64,000 nt of DNA from Gnetum montanum (Eukaryota; Streptophyta; Gnetopsida; Gnetales; Gnetaceae): assembly GCA_015680685.1 (NCBI GenBank), contig MNCI01005769.1, forward strand, positions 124,001-188,000. Direction: 5' to 3'. Shown here piece after piece: positions 36,921 to 48,492 of the stretch. The translations under genes were made by a program, and so were the position numbers. Every line of letters begins with the position of its first letter. Positions within the stretch are counted from its first letter, which is position 1. The notes under the pieces are model-generated. The model made no database searches, was not told where the DNA came from, and was given only the letters and a program-made list of their open reading frames with translations.

Positions 36921-36975
36921 TATCGAATACTAGAAACGGATTCCTTAATGGCAGCCAATTTCTTAAAGCAAGAAT
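36895..36975. repeat. Imperfect inverted repeat over the start of b561 gene 2
   Basis: The arms include ATTCTTGCT (36895-36903) with AGCAAGAAT (36967-36975), and TTGGCTGCCATTA (36910-36922) with TAATGGCAGCCAA (36946-36958). The CAT at 36918-36920 is the start codon of the minus-strand gene. Confidence 0.88.
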
Positions 36976-39900
36976 AGTACTAGACAAATGTTATTTGCAG
37001 CCTAATCCAACCCAACTGAAAATTTCAGCAGAACTGATCAACAATTCCCTGATATGCAATGACTCAGCTGTAAATCCGTAATACAATCTAAAATCACGAT
37101 TGATCTTAATGAACAGTGTTGCCATGCTGAGGGATTTAATAGTGATTTTTCCTGAAAAAGTGCTCGTTACAGACAGGTAGTCCCTGGTGAGTCACTAGTC
37201 ACTGGACTAGTGTCAGGTAGTCACTGGTGAGTCACTAGTTACTGGACTAGTGTCGGTGAAAAAAAATTATCGGTGATTGATGAAATAGGTACAGTTGTGG
37301 CAAGTGAAATGGTGCTGTTTCGTATTAATCTTTTTTGAAAGTTAAAACCATACAAGTATCCGACGTTTCTAGGAGCGTCTATGATTTTCCTGGAATTCCA
37401 ACGTATGATTGTTATAAAATTTGCATGGACGTCATCCTTACGATAAGGATTCAGGATCCTATGATTTCTTTCTTTATTATATTATCATGTTAGCATTATT
37501 TGTGACTTTTCTTACTTTGAATTTAGTAACTTTTAGCTTCAAATGAACATAAGTGCATGTAACCCTCTAGCATTTGCAAAGGAACTTGCCTCTTATTAGT
37601 ATGCTCAAAATCCATTATTCTTGGTGACTATAATTAGGTGGGATGGTTGTTTATGGGACTTTCAAAAGAGATTGTATGGTTACATCATTGGGGTAGGGGA
37701 TAAATTGTGGGCAAATGGTCCATGAAATCACTTCTTAGTATTTTATTAAATAGCCCATATTCTTAGCATCCATGACTAGGTGGGTGGCTATCCAAACTTC
37801 ATTGTATCAATGAGTAGATAAAGGATCATCACCAAAAGCCTCAATTTCACTAAGGTGGTAAGATGAGCAAAAGCCTCATCGAGTAGCTATGTATAGCTTC
37901 TAATTTATGTCTTTCAACTTGAAAAATAAGCAACTTAACATCATTTCAAATGATGGTCCCTTATATCAATGAGTAGATATTTCAACCATTCTAGTGATGA
38001 CTATCTAAACTATCTAAACATTCATACATGAGCTTAGGAGGTTAGATCAACAAACACATATTCAACAATTTTAGTGAGTAGGGTTTATGATTGAAATTAA
38101 ATCATCTAGCCTCATATGTATGAAAATAGTGTCTAATTTAAATTGTTGAATGCCAAAAAAGAGGATGATGGAGAGGCATACAATTATCATGAATTGAATA
38201 CATGACCTACAATAGAACATCAAATTATTGACCTTTCATTTAGAATTATATGCATCTCATTTGGCATATGATTAATATGGTTGGCTATGTTTCCATATAA
38301 ATTCAATGAGACCTAGTTCAAGTGGTTAGCTCATTGTGAAGAGACATCACTATGTTTTTTTAAAGTAACAATGAGGTGTTAGCCTAGTGGTAAGGGTGTT
38401 CAAACCTGAAATAATTAAAACATAGGTACACCCCAAGATTTATAGAAGTTCATAACTTAGTGCTATGTTGTGGAATCGAACGTGTGACCTAGGGTTACTA
38501 GGACAAGACCCTTAGTTTATTTCTAATGAGCAATACTTTGTTATAAAGTTCTAATTTAACTATATGTCTTAAAGGTAAATGTTGTTAGAAAAAAATTTTG
38601 ATTTTCCATTCTTTTCATATTCTTCTGTGAAAAAGACAACTATAAAAAAAAAAAAAAACCAACTTTAAAGGTAAACACAGAATTTTTTTTTTAAAATCAG
38701 GCCACAACCAAGGCGCATACTTTTAACAGAAATGATTAGTCAGACATTATCCGTATACCTGGTCTTTTTCCTAAGTTCTTGGATTACACCTCAATCCTAC
38801 AAAATTTACGTACTGGCCTTAGAAAGAGCGTACCACATTCACGATTCTATCATAGTTAAATAATAAAAGTTTACCAAAGGAGAGTAAGTTTCAAGACTCT
38901 TCCGCCAGAAGTGACTCCTCAATAATAACGCCAAACATTGCAAGAGGACAGTATTCCATGATAAGATTGGTAAAGTACCGTTTCCTCAAACTTCCACATT
39001 CTGCAAGCTCTACCGTCAAGATACAGTATGTTCCCTGAACTATCAAAAAAATTGTAAACAAAGGTATTGGGTAATGAAGCAAGAGATGGAAAAAGTATGA
39101 CCATGAAACTGCCTTGGCTATCATTGGATCGACTGTCCCCACGTGAAAGTATTTAATTCACAAGTATCCATAGCATGGAGATTTGGCAATCACGTAGGCA
39201 CAGCTTCACCCAGAAAACGACATCTCAATGACGAGTCACAGACATTTCTATTTTCAATGGTGGGGTTCTTGTTTTTGTTTTTGTTTTTTCAATTTTTTAA
39301 GAGAACCTTTTAGTATCCTCACGCTCTACGTTCGTTTGATATAATTAGCAATGAAATTGGAATGCATAATGATTAAGTTTTTCTTAGGATTTAGGGGCAT
39401 TCTTGAAATCGTTAGAAGAAATCATTGAAATTCACTGAATTTTGCTTCGTTCCAAATATTGGAGTGAGCTTGCGTTTGAACCCTGAATAAACTAAAGTTA
39501 AAAGTTACTGATGTACGTGGCACTATGTCAGACTGTTCATATTTTCTGGTCACTGTTTAATATACAGGCATTATAAATTGCTGAGGGCAGTGATTTTTGT
39601 GACATCTATGGTGAATAGACACGTAACATTTGGTAGAATTTCGCATATTTGGATACTCGCTATCCAAAATTTTTTTTTGGTGTTTTTCAATTTTAATTTT
39701 GTCATGGTTATTTAGCCTTTACCCAGTAATATGACCAACTTTTTAAGCTTTTATGACTGATTATGTACCCAAAGCCATTCTTTTCTCATTTTAATTTGCT
39801 TACTTTTTTCTATTATAATTTATTGTGTTGACTGCAATTATCGATGTATGCTATCATTCAATTTGAAAATTGAAATTCACAAACATGTACCATGACAGTT

Positions 39901-40274
39901 TTTGACTTTATTCATGAAACACTTTTTGCAACATTTTCATAGCCCAAACATTTCAAAGCTGAAACTTGTAACGACGAGTTCAAACATGTACAGCATCCAA
40001 TGATGAGATGCATGCTTCGGAGTACATGTACAATGCTTATGTTCAACCTATCATACACTGAAAAACCATTCTTGATCAAATCCACAACATAAATCGAATT
40101 GGGTAGCTATGGCAACAGTAATAAGCCATAGCTTTTGGGGATTTTCATATTGATTTCCCTTGGCTTTGCTGTTATGAAAAAGATAATTAGACAATAATTA
40201 TAATCAAACGGAAACTATGCATATATTCCAAAATATATTCACATGATCCCAAAAATTACTCTCTAAAATGCACC
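36921..40274. other. Intergenic between b561 genes 2 and 3
   Basis: Contains the 40-bp tandem repeat (37174-37253), tRNA-like SINE candidates (38369-38440 plus and about 38462-38530 minus), and an 83-codon hydrophobic minus frame (38891-39142) of no recognised family. Otherwise AT-rich with nothing visible. Confidence 0.55.
37174..37253. repeat. 40-bp tandem repeat with TGAGTCA and ACTAGT motifs upstream of b561 gene 2
   Basis: Copies 37174-37213 and 37214-37253 each contain GGTGAGTCACTAG and ACTGGACTAGTGT. They lie about 250-330 bp upstream of the minus-strand start codon. TGAGTCA is a GCN4-like bZIP site; a regulatory role is inferred. Confidence 0.8.
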
Positions 40275-41741
40275 TTACACTTCCAAATCCATGTTACCGT
40301 GTTCTAAAGAGGAAACATGGCTTTGACCGTTCCCATTACTCTTTGATATGTTTTCATATCGTGGGAGTTGAACAAGATCAAGTGGTTCTGCAGAAGGCTT
40401 GGATTTTAAAAAGCCTTGTTCAACGAGATAATGCCATCTGTCTTGTAGCAGATAAAACAACCCTAGAAATGCAATCTCTATGCCAAAAAGAATTTTAAAA
40501 GTCTTCATGCTCTTTGAATTAAATAACTCATAGGAATGAAATCCTGTATAAGTATTTAGTAGTCCTAACATGGCCCCTCCTGTTCCGAGCAGCCAGTGGA
40601 TGAAATACCAAAAAGATCTACTTTTCACGCCCCTGAATTTGAGGAAGACAATGTGAGGAAATACAAGTAATAAAACTTGGATTTAATCTAGAATTATCAA
40701 TACTAGAAAGTATCATCACTGGGAGCTTTAATGCTCATCATTAGAAATCCTAACTTGGATTTAATCTAGAATTATTAATACCTGAGTTTGGATAAATACC
40801 TTTCAGGTCTTAGGAACCCAACAATGGGCTGAAGCCAGACAATAATGTATAGGCAGAGACCTAGCCTTTGATGTGTGAGACTGAACTTGTTATTGAATTT
40901 CACCAGTGACACTATTGAACCAATACTTGCCAATATTACTGCCAATACCTGTTCATCAGAAATATTAGATAATGCATCCTAAAAACAATTACAGTGAGGC
41001 ATAATTATGGAATAATAGTGTCTGATGTGAAAGATAACCTGCAGGGTAACATGTAGATAATATAGAATCTCCAGTTTTCTGGTTTCACCTCTCTCTCTTG
41101 CTGTCTTGGCTATTCGAATCACTATTATGGCAATGGGCATAAGAAATCCCATTGATGCCCACAACAGAAATCCATGCAGCTTCTCATAAGTTACAGGCCT
41201 CTGCAACTGAATATAATCAAGTGCACTAAATGTCACTAAAGCAAGAAAAAATTATGAGCACTAAGTAATGATAATAGCCATGACCATGTAATAGTCTACA
41301 TCAAGACCGCTTTGCTGAAATCATTCCTTCATTCTAACGTTAACATCAAGTGCATGCCATAAATTATGTATGCCAGTCGGTATGTGTCGGATTCGCAAAG
41401 AGGAAAAGAACATTATACAAAATTGAAGCATTATATCCATGTATTTTCTCTCTCTAATCCTTAAGAAAACAAAATGCAAGCTACGGTACCATGTAATAAG
41501 GTTTTACAAAACTCTACAGTCATGTATTAGGGAGTTACAGAGCTCAAAAACTAATTGAGAATCTGTAACCAAAATCGTAAAGTAGTAGAAAGGAAAAACT
41601 TACAGAACAAAATGGCAGAAAATGTACCTGATTATCAGAGTGGTTATATCTGCCATGGAATAATGGTCCGTGCAAAGCTGATGCACCATGAACAACGCTT
41701 GCTGTTAGGAGTACGCTGCTCTGGAGTTTTAATATCGTCAT
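40275..41741 (-). CDS. Cytochrome b561-domain transmembrane protein, copy 3
   Basis: The most complete member of the tandem group. Minus-strand exons: 41628-41741 (ATG, MTILKLQSSVLLTASVVHG, a likely though short signal segment), 41039-41200, 40800-40948, 40275-40632. All introns are GT-AG and the product is 260 residues. Heme histidines appear in KLHGFLLW, YLHVTLQ, LTHQRLG and YFIHWLLG. Five hydrophobic segments follow, the last being GIEIAFLGLFYLLQDRW. The C-terminal tail is longer and Ser/Asn-rich compared with copies 1 and 2. An upstream in-frame start would add 46 residues but would place the hydrophobic segment internally, so the later ATG was preferred. A transmembrane electron-transfer role is inferred from the family. 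Confidence 0.92.
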
Positions 41742-44390
41742 GGAGAATATTGTTTTGACAGAAAGCCCCAAGATTGTTGTCGCTAATTCAGAAGGTATTT
41801 CAGATAGCAAGGATCCTTTCTCAGTAATATACCATGATTTTCTAACCTGTTCTGGTATGTGCATTTACAAGTTCAGGAGTAGCATTTCTGCTCATAAATC
41901 CAATATCTCTTCACCAGTCGATCTGAAATTTGGGAATCAGCATCAAGCATCCAGATCTTTTGTGGGTTTACTCAGATGAAGGAGTCGTGCAAACCGCTCT
42001 TACTTTGAACCTAAAAGTCTAGATGTCTCAGACCCAACAAAAATGCGCAAAAAATGGCAATTTTTAAACAACCAATTTCTTGCAGACCGAGTGGTTGTCA
42101 AATTTCAACAGCAGAGCCAAACTTTGAACCTGGGAAATCCTTGCAAGTGTAAAAAGGAATTAACCGTGTCAAATTTCAAGAATCTGCTGTGACGGAACTA
42201 CTAAACAATTTTCATGTTGAAATGCTCAAACTTTCCTAAAGAAGTATTAGAAAATGTATCAAAAACAGGAACGAGAACAATGTGGAACTTATGAAAGGAT
42301 TTCTGCACACCAGTTGCAACAATCAGAAGCAAGCTCTGTCTAGGGCACAAGCAACCTGAAACCGGTCTTCCTGAGGCACAAATTCATAAAACAAAACTGC
42401 CAGGGTGAACTCTACTGATAGCAACCCGTCTATACCCACAACACAGAAGGCATTATTTAGAAAACCCAGAATAAAAAAACACAAGAGGAGGGATCTTAGA
42501 ATGCCTTTTCCTGCAAAGCAAAAGAAGAATTATTCTCTCAAACAAACCAAGCTCAACCACAACCATAATAACTTCACCGCTTACTGCTCTCAAAAGCTTC
42601 AATGGAGACCGATGAGAAGGCGGAAGCAGCAGCAGCAGAGCATGATTTTAAAACATGGCATCCTTGGGCCTAAGTGGGCCTGTGAACAAAGAACTTCGGT
42701 TTTCCAATCCCTGATAATATTCTCTGCAAATGCTTTTCAAAGGCCTACTTAAGGACCATGTCAGTAGTAGAACAGGCAATCTCAAAATTCTGTCGATTGC
42801 CATGACCCTACACATCACTGGTGCAAATCATGAGCCCTTTTATGTTTCTGTGGGTTGCAGGTTGTCACTAGCCACATTTTCTTTTATATCAATTGTTTAC
42901 ACGTAAAAACAAAAGGCAGGGCAAAAAATTCAACCGAAAAGGAATAAGAAAAAGGCTGAAATCCAATTTTTGGACTTTGTGGGAGTGGATGCTCTGAACC
43001 AGTCCTGTTGTATACGGGCCATTACACGAAAGAATTCTGGCCATTCCTGCACCACTCATAGACCAAAATATGCAGCCTTACAAGTCCTGGCAGAACACCA
43101 AGAGAGCCAATAATTCCATTTTTTGAATAAAGGTTCTGAAGCCTGATCCTTTACTGTCACAGTGAGGGAGAGTCATACATGTGAGTCTTTAAAAAAATCA
43201 AATTCTTGTTCAGAGCACTATGCCAGCTACAGTACATCACTACCTGACATAAAATGTCAGCATTTGGACAAGTCTATGCAGAAGAAAATGCTAAAACTGT
43301 GTTAATGTTTTTAGCTGATGTTGAATGACACCATGTTTGTCCCAGAAGCATGGTAGCATGCTGATACGAATTTTGGCCTCTCTTTTTTATACAGAAAATA
43401 GTGTGCTTGTTTCTCAAGCCTGAACACATGGTTTAAGCCTGGTTGCAGTTATTTGAACAGGTTATAGGCTTTCCCTTTTCCAGTGAGGGCCCTGGGGTTA
43501 TAATTTCTTTGCATTTAAAAAGAAATGGTTCGAAACTGTGAAAATTTGAACAATGATTGGGAATTTCGTGGGATGCCATGGGTAACAGTCCAATCTTGGT
43601 GAGAAAGAGATAATTATTGCATTGTGATTTCTTGACCCAAAAGCCTGATAAATACAGTGAGGCAAAACCACGGGCCAAACTAACGCCAGAATAATGAGTA
43701 GAGTATGAGGCTAAGAGGGAAGGAGGCCTATTGCCCATTATTCATCCTTCATTTTTCTTTTCTTTTTTTCTTTTTTCTCTTTTATGGTTGGTGAGTTCAC
43801 AGAAAACAACACCTTAACCAATTGAGCAGTGACAGCCTAGCCTAGCCTTTACTAAATCAAAATTATAAACAATGATGAATGATGTTGGTTGATATACCTA
43901 TAAAGATATGATTAGGGATTTTAAGGATTATGCTTTGGATTTAGGAATACCTTGTGCCTGGTTCATAACTTTGCTTTATGCCATTTGGCCCATGCCAACG
44001 AACTCTGAGCAACGGTCGTAGAGCTTCATGATTGCAGGTTTCATTGCAGTTCGTCTATTCTGCCTTTGTCTCGGATCTAATCATTTTTGGATTGAAACAG
44101 AGGTTGGGAACTGTTTTATTTTTCGCTTTATAAAATCCCTCGTGCTTTTTAGTTTTTACCCAGAAATTTTCGCCATATCTTACTGTGGTTACACTGTAGT
44201 GGATTCCCTCATCGTCATTTTGAACATGATCTTGACCTTTTTTAATTTACTTTCTGTGTCTTCTTTTGATCTATTTCCTGTGCTTCTTAGATTCTTAGAT
44301 TACTAAAGGATTCAGGCACCGTCTTTAACAGGGATGATTGCTCGTAAGAAAATTCACGTTTAAAAACATTAAAGAGTTGCTTTTTCAACC
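41742..44390. other. Intergenic upstream of b561 gene 3
   Basis: Should hold the 5' UTR and promoter of copy 3 in its left part. Pyrimidine-rich run near 43750-43785. Short open frames, no recognised product. Confidence 0.55.
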
Positions 44391-44473
44391 TGTCAAGATG
44401 GCCGAGTTGGTCTAAGGCGCCAGTTTCAGGTACTGGTCCGAAAGGGCATGGGTTCGAATCCCATTCTTGACAA
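44391..44473 (+). tRNA. tRNA-Leu (CAG)
   Basis: 83 nt. Acceptor stem TGTCAAG/CTTGACA closes perfectly. The anticodon arm is CCAGT-TTCAGGT-ACTGG with anticodon CAG. A long variable arm and GGTTCGAATCC T-arm are present, as expected for a class II tRNA-Leu. Discriminator A. A T6 run at 44477-44482 fits Pol III termination. No intron. Confidence 0.96.
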
Positions 44474-45552
44474 GCCTTTTTTAAGGTCAAGAATTTTTGT
44501 TCTGCTCAATTACAAATTAACCAAGTTGTAAGTATTTAAAATTACTATAAGCCTATAAACGTGCAATTTGTGATAATTAATATCCATAGCAGATGATTTT
44601 ACGAATCAAAATTTTATTACAGAACCATGTTTCTTAGATATCTAAAATCACAAATCATGTCAATGTACCTAAAATCAAATCCGGAAGCATCATGATTAAG
44701 ATCTCCTTCCTTTAATCATAGATTTTGTCTATTAAAAGCGATACAGGAAAATGCAACAGTTATTAAAGCCATAAACAAGTCGGAGCAGAACTTGACAAAG
44801 TTGCAAGTATTAAAAATTACAAGAAACCCATAAACGCGCAATTTGTAATAATTAATATCCATTGCAAATGATCTTAGGAATCAAAATTATATCATAAAAT
44901 CCTGTTTCTTAAAGATATCTAAATTCAAATCCTGTGTCAATGTATCTAAAATAAAATCCTGTCAATGGCTTAACGCCCGGAAGCTATATGAGCTCTAATG
45001 TGAAGGTGCTGCTCATGTATATATTGATGCCATAATCTGCATGCCTAATAGTGTGCATAAAGGTATCGAGTTTAATAAATCTATGACACTACTTCAAGCA
45101 TTTGGTTAGCAAACCAACGGAGCATTAATAGCTGATTTGAATTGGTTTAGTGCATGTAAGAGGCTGGAGCTAATGGTTTTTCATGGTAGTAATTAACATT
45201 GGCACAGTAAAAGGGACATTTAAAATTGCAAATTTTTGTTAAAAAATATTGAACATAAAATTCAGGCGAAATCATCTCCAAGAAGATGGAAGCCTGGAAA
45301 AGAATTTATTGCCTCAAAAGAGAATATGGAACTGAGTATGTCCAAGGACGCCAGAGACTCTGAAAATACAAATCAGTACAGGTAAGGGGATTTAAAATTA
45401 CATTTTCTGTGAAATTGAATGGCAGAAAATTTGATTCAATATGTCAAGAATTGGGAAGATAAATTGGTACAGGTAGAGAGGTTTAAATATGGCAAAAATT
45501 TTGATTTAATTGGTGGGGAGATTTAAAATTATGGCAAAACACTTAAAGTAAA
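44474..45552. other. Spacer between inverted tRNA-Leu genes with a ~180-bp direct repeat
   Basis: 44510-44690 and 44800-44990 are diverged direct copies (shared blocks ATTAATATCCAT, AGATATCTAAA and CGGAAGC). No coding frame. Confidence 0.75.
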
Positions 45553-45635
45553 TTGTCAAGAATGGGATTCGAACCCATGCCCTTTCGGACCAGTACCTGA
45601 AACTGGCGCCTTAGACCAACTCGGCCATCTTGACC
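45553..45635 (-). tRNA. tRNA-Leu (CAG), inverted second copy
   Basis: Same sequence as 44391-44473 apart from its first base, which is G instead of T. That leaves a G1-A72 mismatch at the end of the acceptor stem. Anticodon CAG and both internal promoter boxes are intact. The nearest terminator-like run is only four T about 12 nt downstream. Expression is plausible but less certain than for the first copy. Confidence 0.92.
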
Positions 45636-48492
45636 TGTTGTAAAGTTCAAATATTTTTACATTTGAATGCAGACGTTTTGACCGGAATGATCTATTACAA
45701 TTACTCTACAATTTTTTTCTGAGACACTCAATACGGTTATCTTTTGCCTAGCTTATTTCACATACTATGTAATGTAAAACTGCTTGCTTTTAATGAAAGT
45801 ATTATCGATTTTAAGGAATCGGCTTTTAATGCCAGATATCTAACTTTTATATAGTTTCCAATTAAGAGCTTCCTGAAGAAAATATATGTATAACAGTGTT
45901 AAACTAGGTCGCTGGCAGTCTTACAAGGCTCACTTCTATCTAGACAATGCACATTTTGATGGCAAATATTTATAGGAGGGCTAAAAATAGCATATAAACC
46001 CCACGGACTCGCATTTTGAAAACGTAAACCATAATAGGTTTGATTTTAAACGTACGTTTTAATTAATAGATAAAATTCGGTCATAAAGTAAAATCTTTGT
46101 ATTTTCTCAATTTCATTGGTAATTTATTGTTTTAATTTTTTCCATCATCATCTTAACCTTATTCCAACAAAATAAGGTAGACCAGGTAATTCAAAATTTT
46201 TTAATTTAACAATTTGAAGTTTAGGGTACAACTAAGGTACCATTATACCCCGGCAATATTAGTTTGTCCATGGTGTATAGCTCCTTACAATGGTTTGTTT
46301 AGAAAGTCTATATTAAAAGGTACTAAATAGGATCTTAAAATAAGATAGTTTATACTCTGCAATTCAAAGATATTGAAAATTGGACATGGGAAAACCATTC
46401 AGAAATTTCATCTACAAAGCCACCAAATTAACTTTGAATAAGTTTGAAACAAATTAATTAGATCATATGCTGCAACGTTTTATTTACTTATATTGTGAGA
46501 CATTGCAAAACAACATGGTATTCATTTTGAATAACAATTTCATCATGTAAGTTGCAAATTTATTTCTTCCTCTGCAATCTTAAATCATCCATCTCCTTGT
46601 TACTATTATAAAATAACAAGGACCCCATTCTCTCTCTACCAATTAAGACCATCGTACGGCCAGGAATTGCAATAGTTAAACAAGTTATAAGTTACATTTG
46701 TAATGATGTATCTCCTTTGATATTGCTTAAATAAAGGTTTTGCCCCACCTTTCAGCATTTGCCTGCCTAATAGTTTTGTACTGCCTTCTGCCTTTTGCCT
46801 TATAAATTAACGGAGTTTTGAAAGGCAGAAAAGCATTTTCTGGTTCACATTGCATTTACTAAATGGTATCAACCATCCTTCCTCTTGAGCACCCTGTAGT
46901 GGCCTAAACTTTCAAAGGCAACAATGCAACTTCATCATCATTATCCTAGCCTTGTCCCAACAACATAGTGTTGGATAGCAACAACACAACTTATAAAAAA
47001 TAACATTTAGCTAATAACATTTAGCTATCTCTTAAACTAGCGTTCCTGTTTAAAAAATTGCTTTTGTATATCTTCCATCTTATGCCACAATTTATAACAC
47101 TGGAATGAAACAGGACACATAAGAGCAATAGTTGAACGCTTGTTTAGAACGGCTGTTTCCAAATATCCTCCAATATAAATGATTCTTATTTGCACATCTT
47201 TTTGAAAGAATCAAGAGCCTTTATTCCATCACTAATTCTGATCCTCTGGTTGATAAAGTGATCCCATTTGAAATTGCTCAAGTACTCCATGTTTAAATTT
47301 TTATACTTCTAGACTACATCAGCTGTCATTATTCCATATTAAGGGAGTAATCAATCTTTGTTTTGCCCCATGCAATGACCTTGGTTGACAAAACTTATCC
47401 AAAATAATGAGTAGTTGTTGCAATCTTTTTCTAGGTTTTGAAACTAGGACAACATCATCAGTAAAGACATACCAAAGCTAGCTCAGAGTAAGGGGCATTT
47501 TTAAATTCCCGAGGAAAAAATGGTCTACTGATGCAGATCGGCATTATGTAAACACGAAGACTAGAGCTAAGTTGATTTCTTTTAATACAGTATATAAAGT
47601 AAAATGATTTCTCATGGAACAATGTGTTGAAGCACTCCATGGGCTACATCCAGCCAAAATTATTTTTCTACTTTTCCCCTACTTTTCTAGAGTGAAAAAG
47701 TAGAATCCAACACAAAATGATTACATGTAAATGAAAGATATTAAAAGTTTAAAATTCTTTCATAGACAAAGGACGCAACTGCATTGATATAATGATGCCA
47801 CCCATAACTGCAGAATTAGGTTATATGAATGAAGCCAGTTGCAACTGCTACTTGTGAAACAGTAATAGAGTAGTGACAACATGTTTTAGCACTCAAACTT
47901 TGATTTAAACATAATTAAAAGAAGCAAGGGTCCATGTCACTCCACAGCTTGTGCTTACTGCATAAGCAAAGCTCAGGTGTATTTTGAAGGTCGATATTGC
48001 GACCTCCACCAAACTGTTTCTCAAAATTATCAGTACATATTTCTGAAGATTATCAATGCATATGTTCATATTTTAAAGTTCCATAATAACTCTGACAGTC
48101 ATGATTGAGCAATTTGCCAAAAAAAGAAAAAAAAATGAGCGTCTTCCCATCATGATTTGCAGCATGATACCCGAACCTGCTGTGGGCAATTTATACAAGC
48201 ATACCTTGCTAAAAAATATTTAAGGATGCCGGACAGCATTGCATATTTCACCCCCCAAAAAAAAGTCCTGAGCAGAATTTCGTACAATTATTGATGACTT
48301 CGAAGACCAATAGGGCCTGATTTCATTGCATAATGAGAATATATGAATAGACATTGACATGTCAGCACCTCCTACTCATTGAGTTTGGAGACTTATACTT
48401 TCATTATCGCATGGATATAGCCTCTGAAGCCAAGATCATGAAACATGAAAACCCAACAAATGAAAAGTATAATGCTGGTTGAAAAGATTTAC
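45636..48492. other. Intergenic, with possible last exon of the SSPK-repeat gene
   Basis: Mostly AT-rich with RTE LINE-like tails at about 46142-46190 and 46933-46985. On the minus strand, about 47925-48035 could code a short tail (FEKQFGGGRNIDLQNTPEL…KHKLWSDMDP) ending in a stop. It might be a terminal exon of the gene above, but its splice phase does not fit the obvious acceptor. Confidence 0.4.

Noticed and set aside
38891-39142. 83-codon hydrophobic minus frame
   Set aside because: Looks membrane-like, but I recognise no family and it sits alone in AT-rich DNA; kept only as a note in the intergenic entry.
42405-42752. 115-codon basic frame upstream of b561 gene 3
   Set aside because: Low-complexity Lys/Gln/Asn-rich, no start context or homology recognised; probably antisense to the 5' flank of copy 3.
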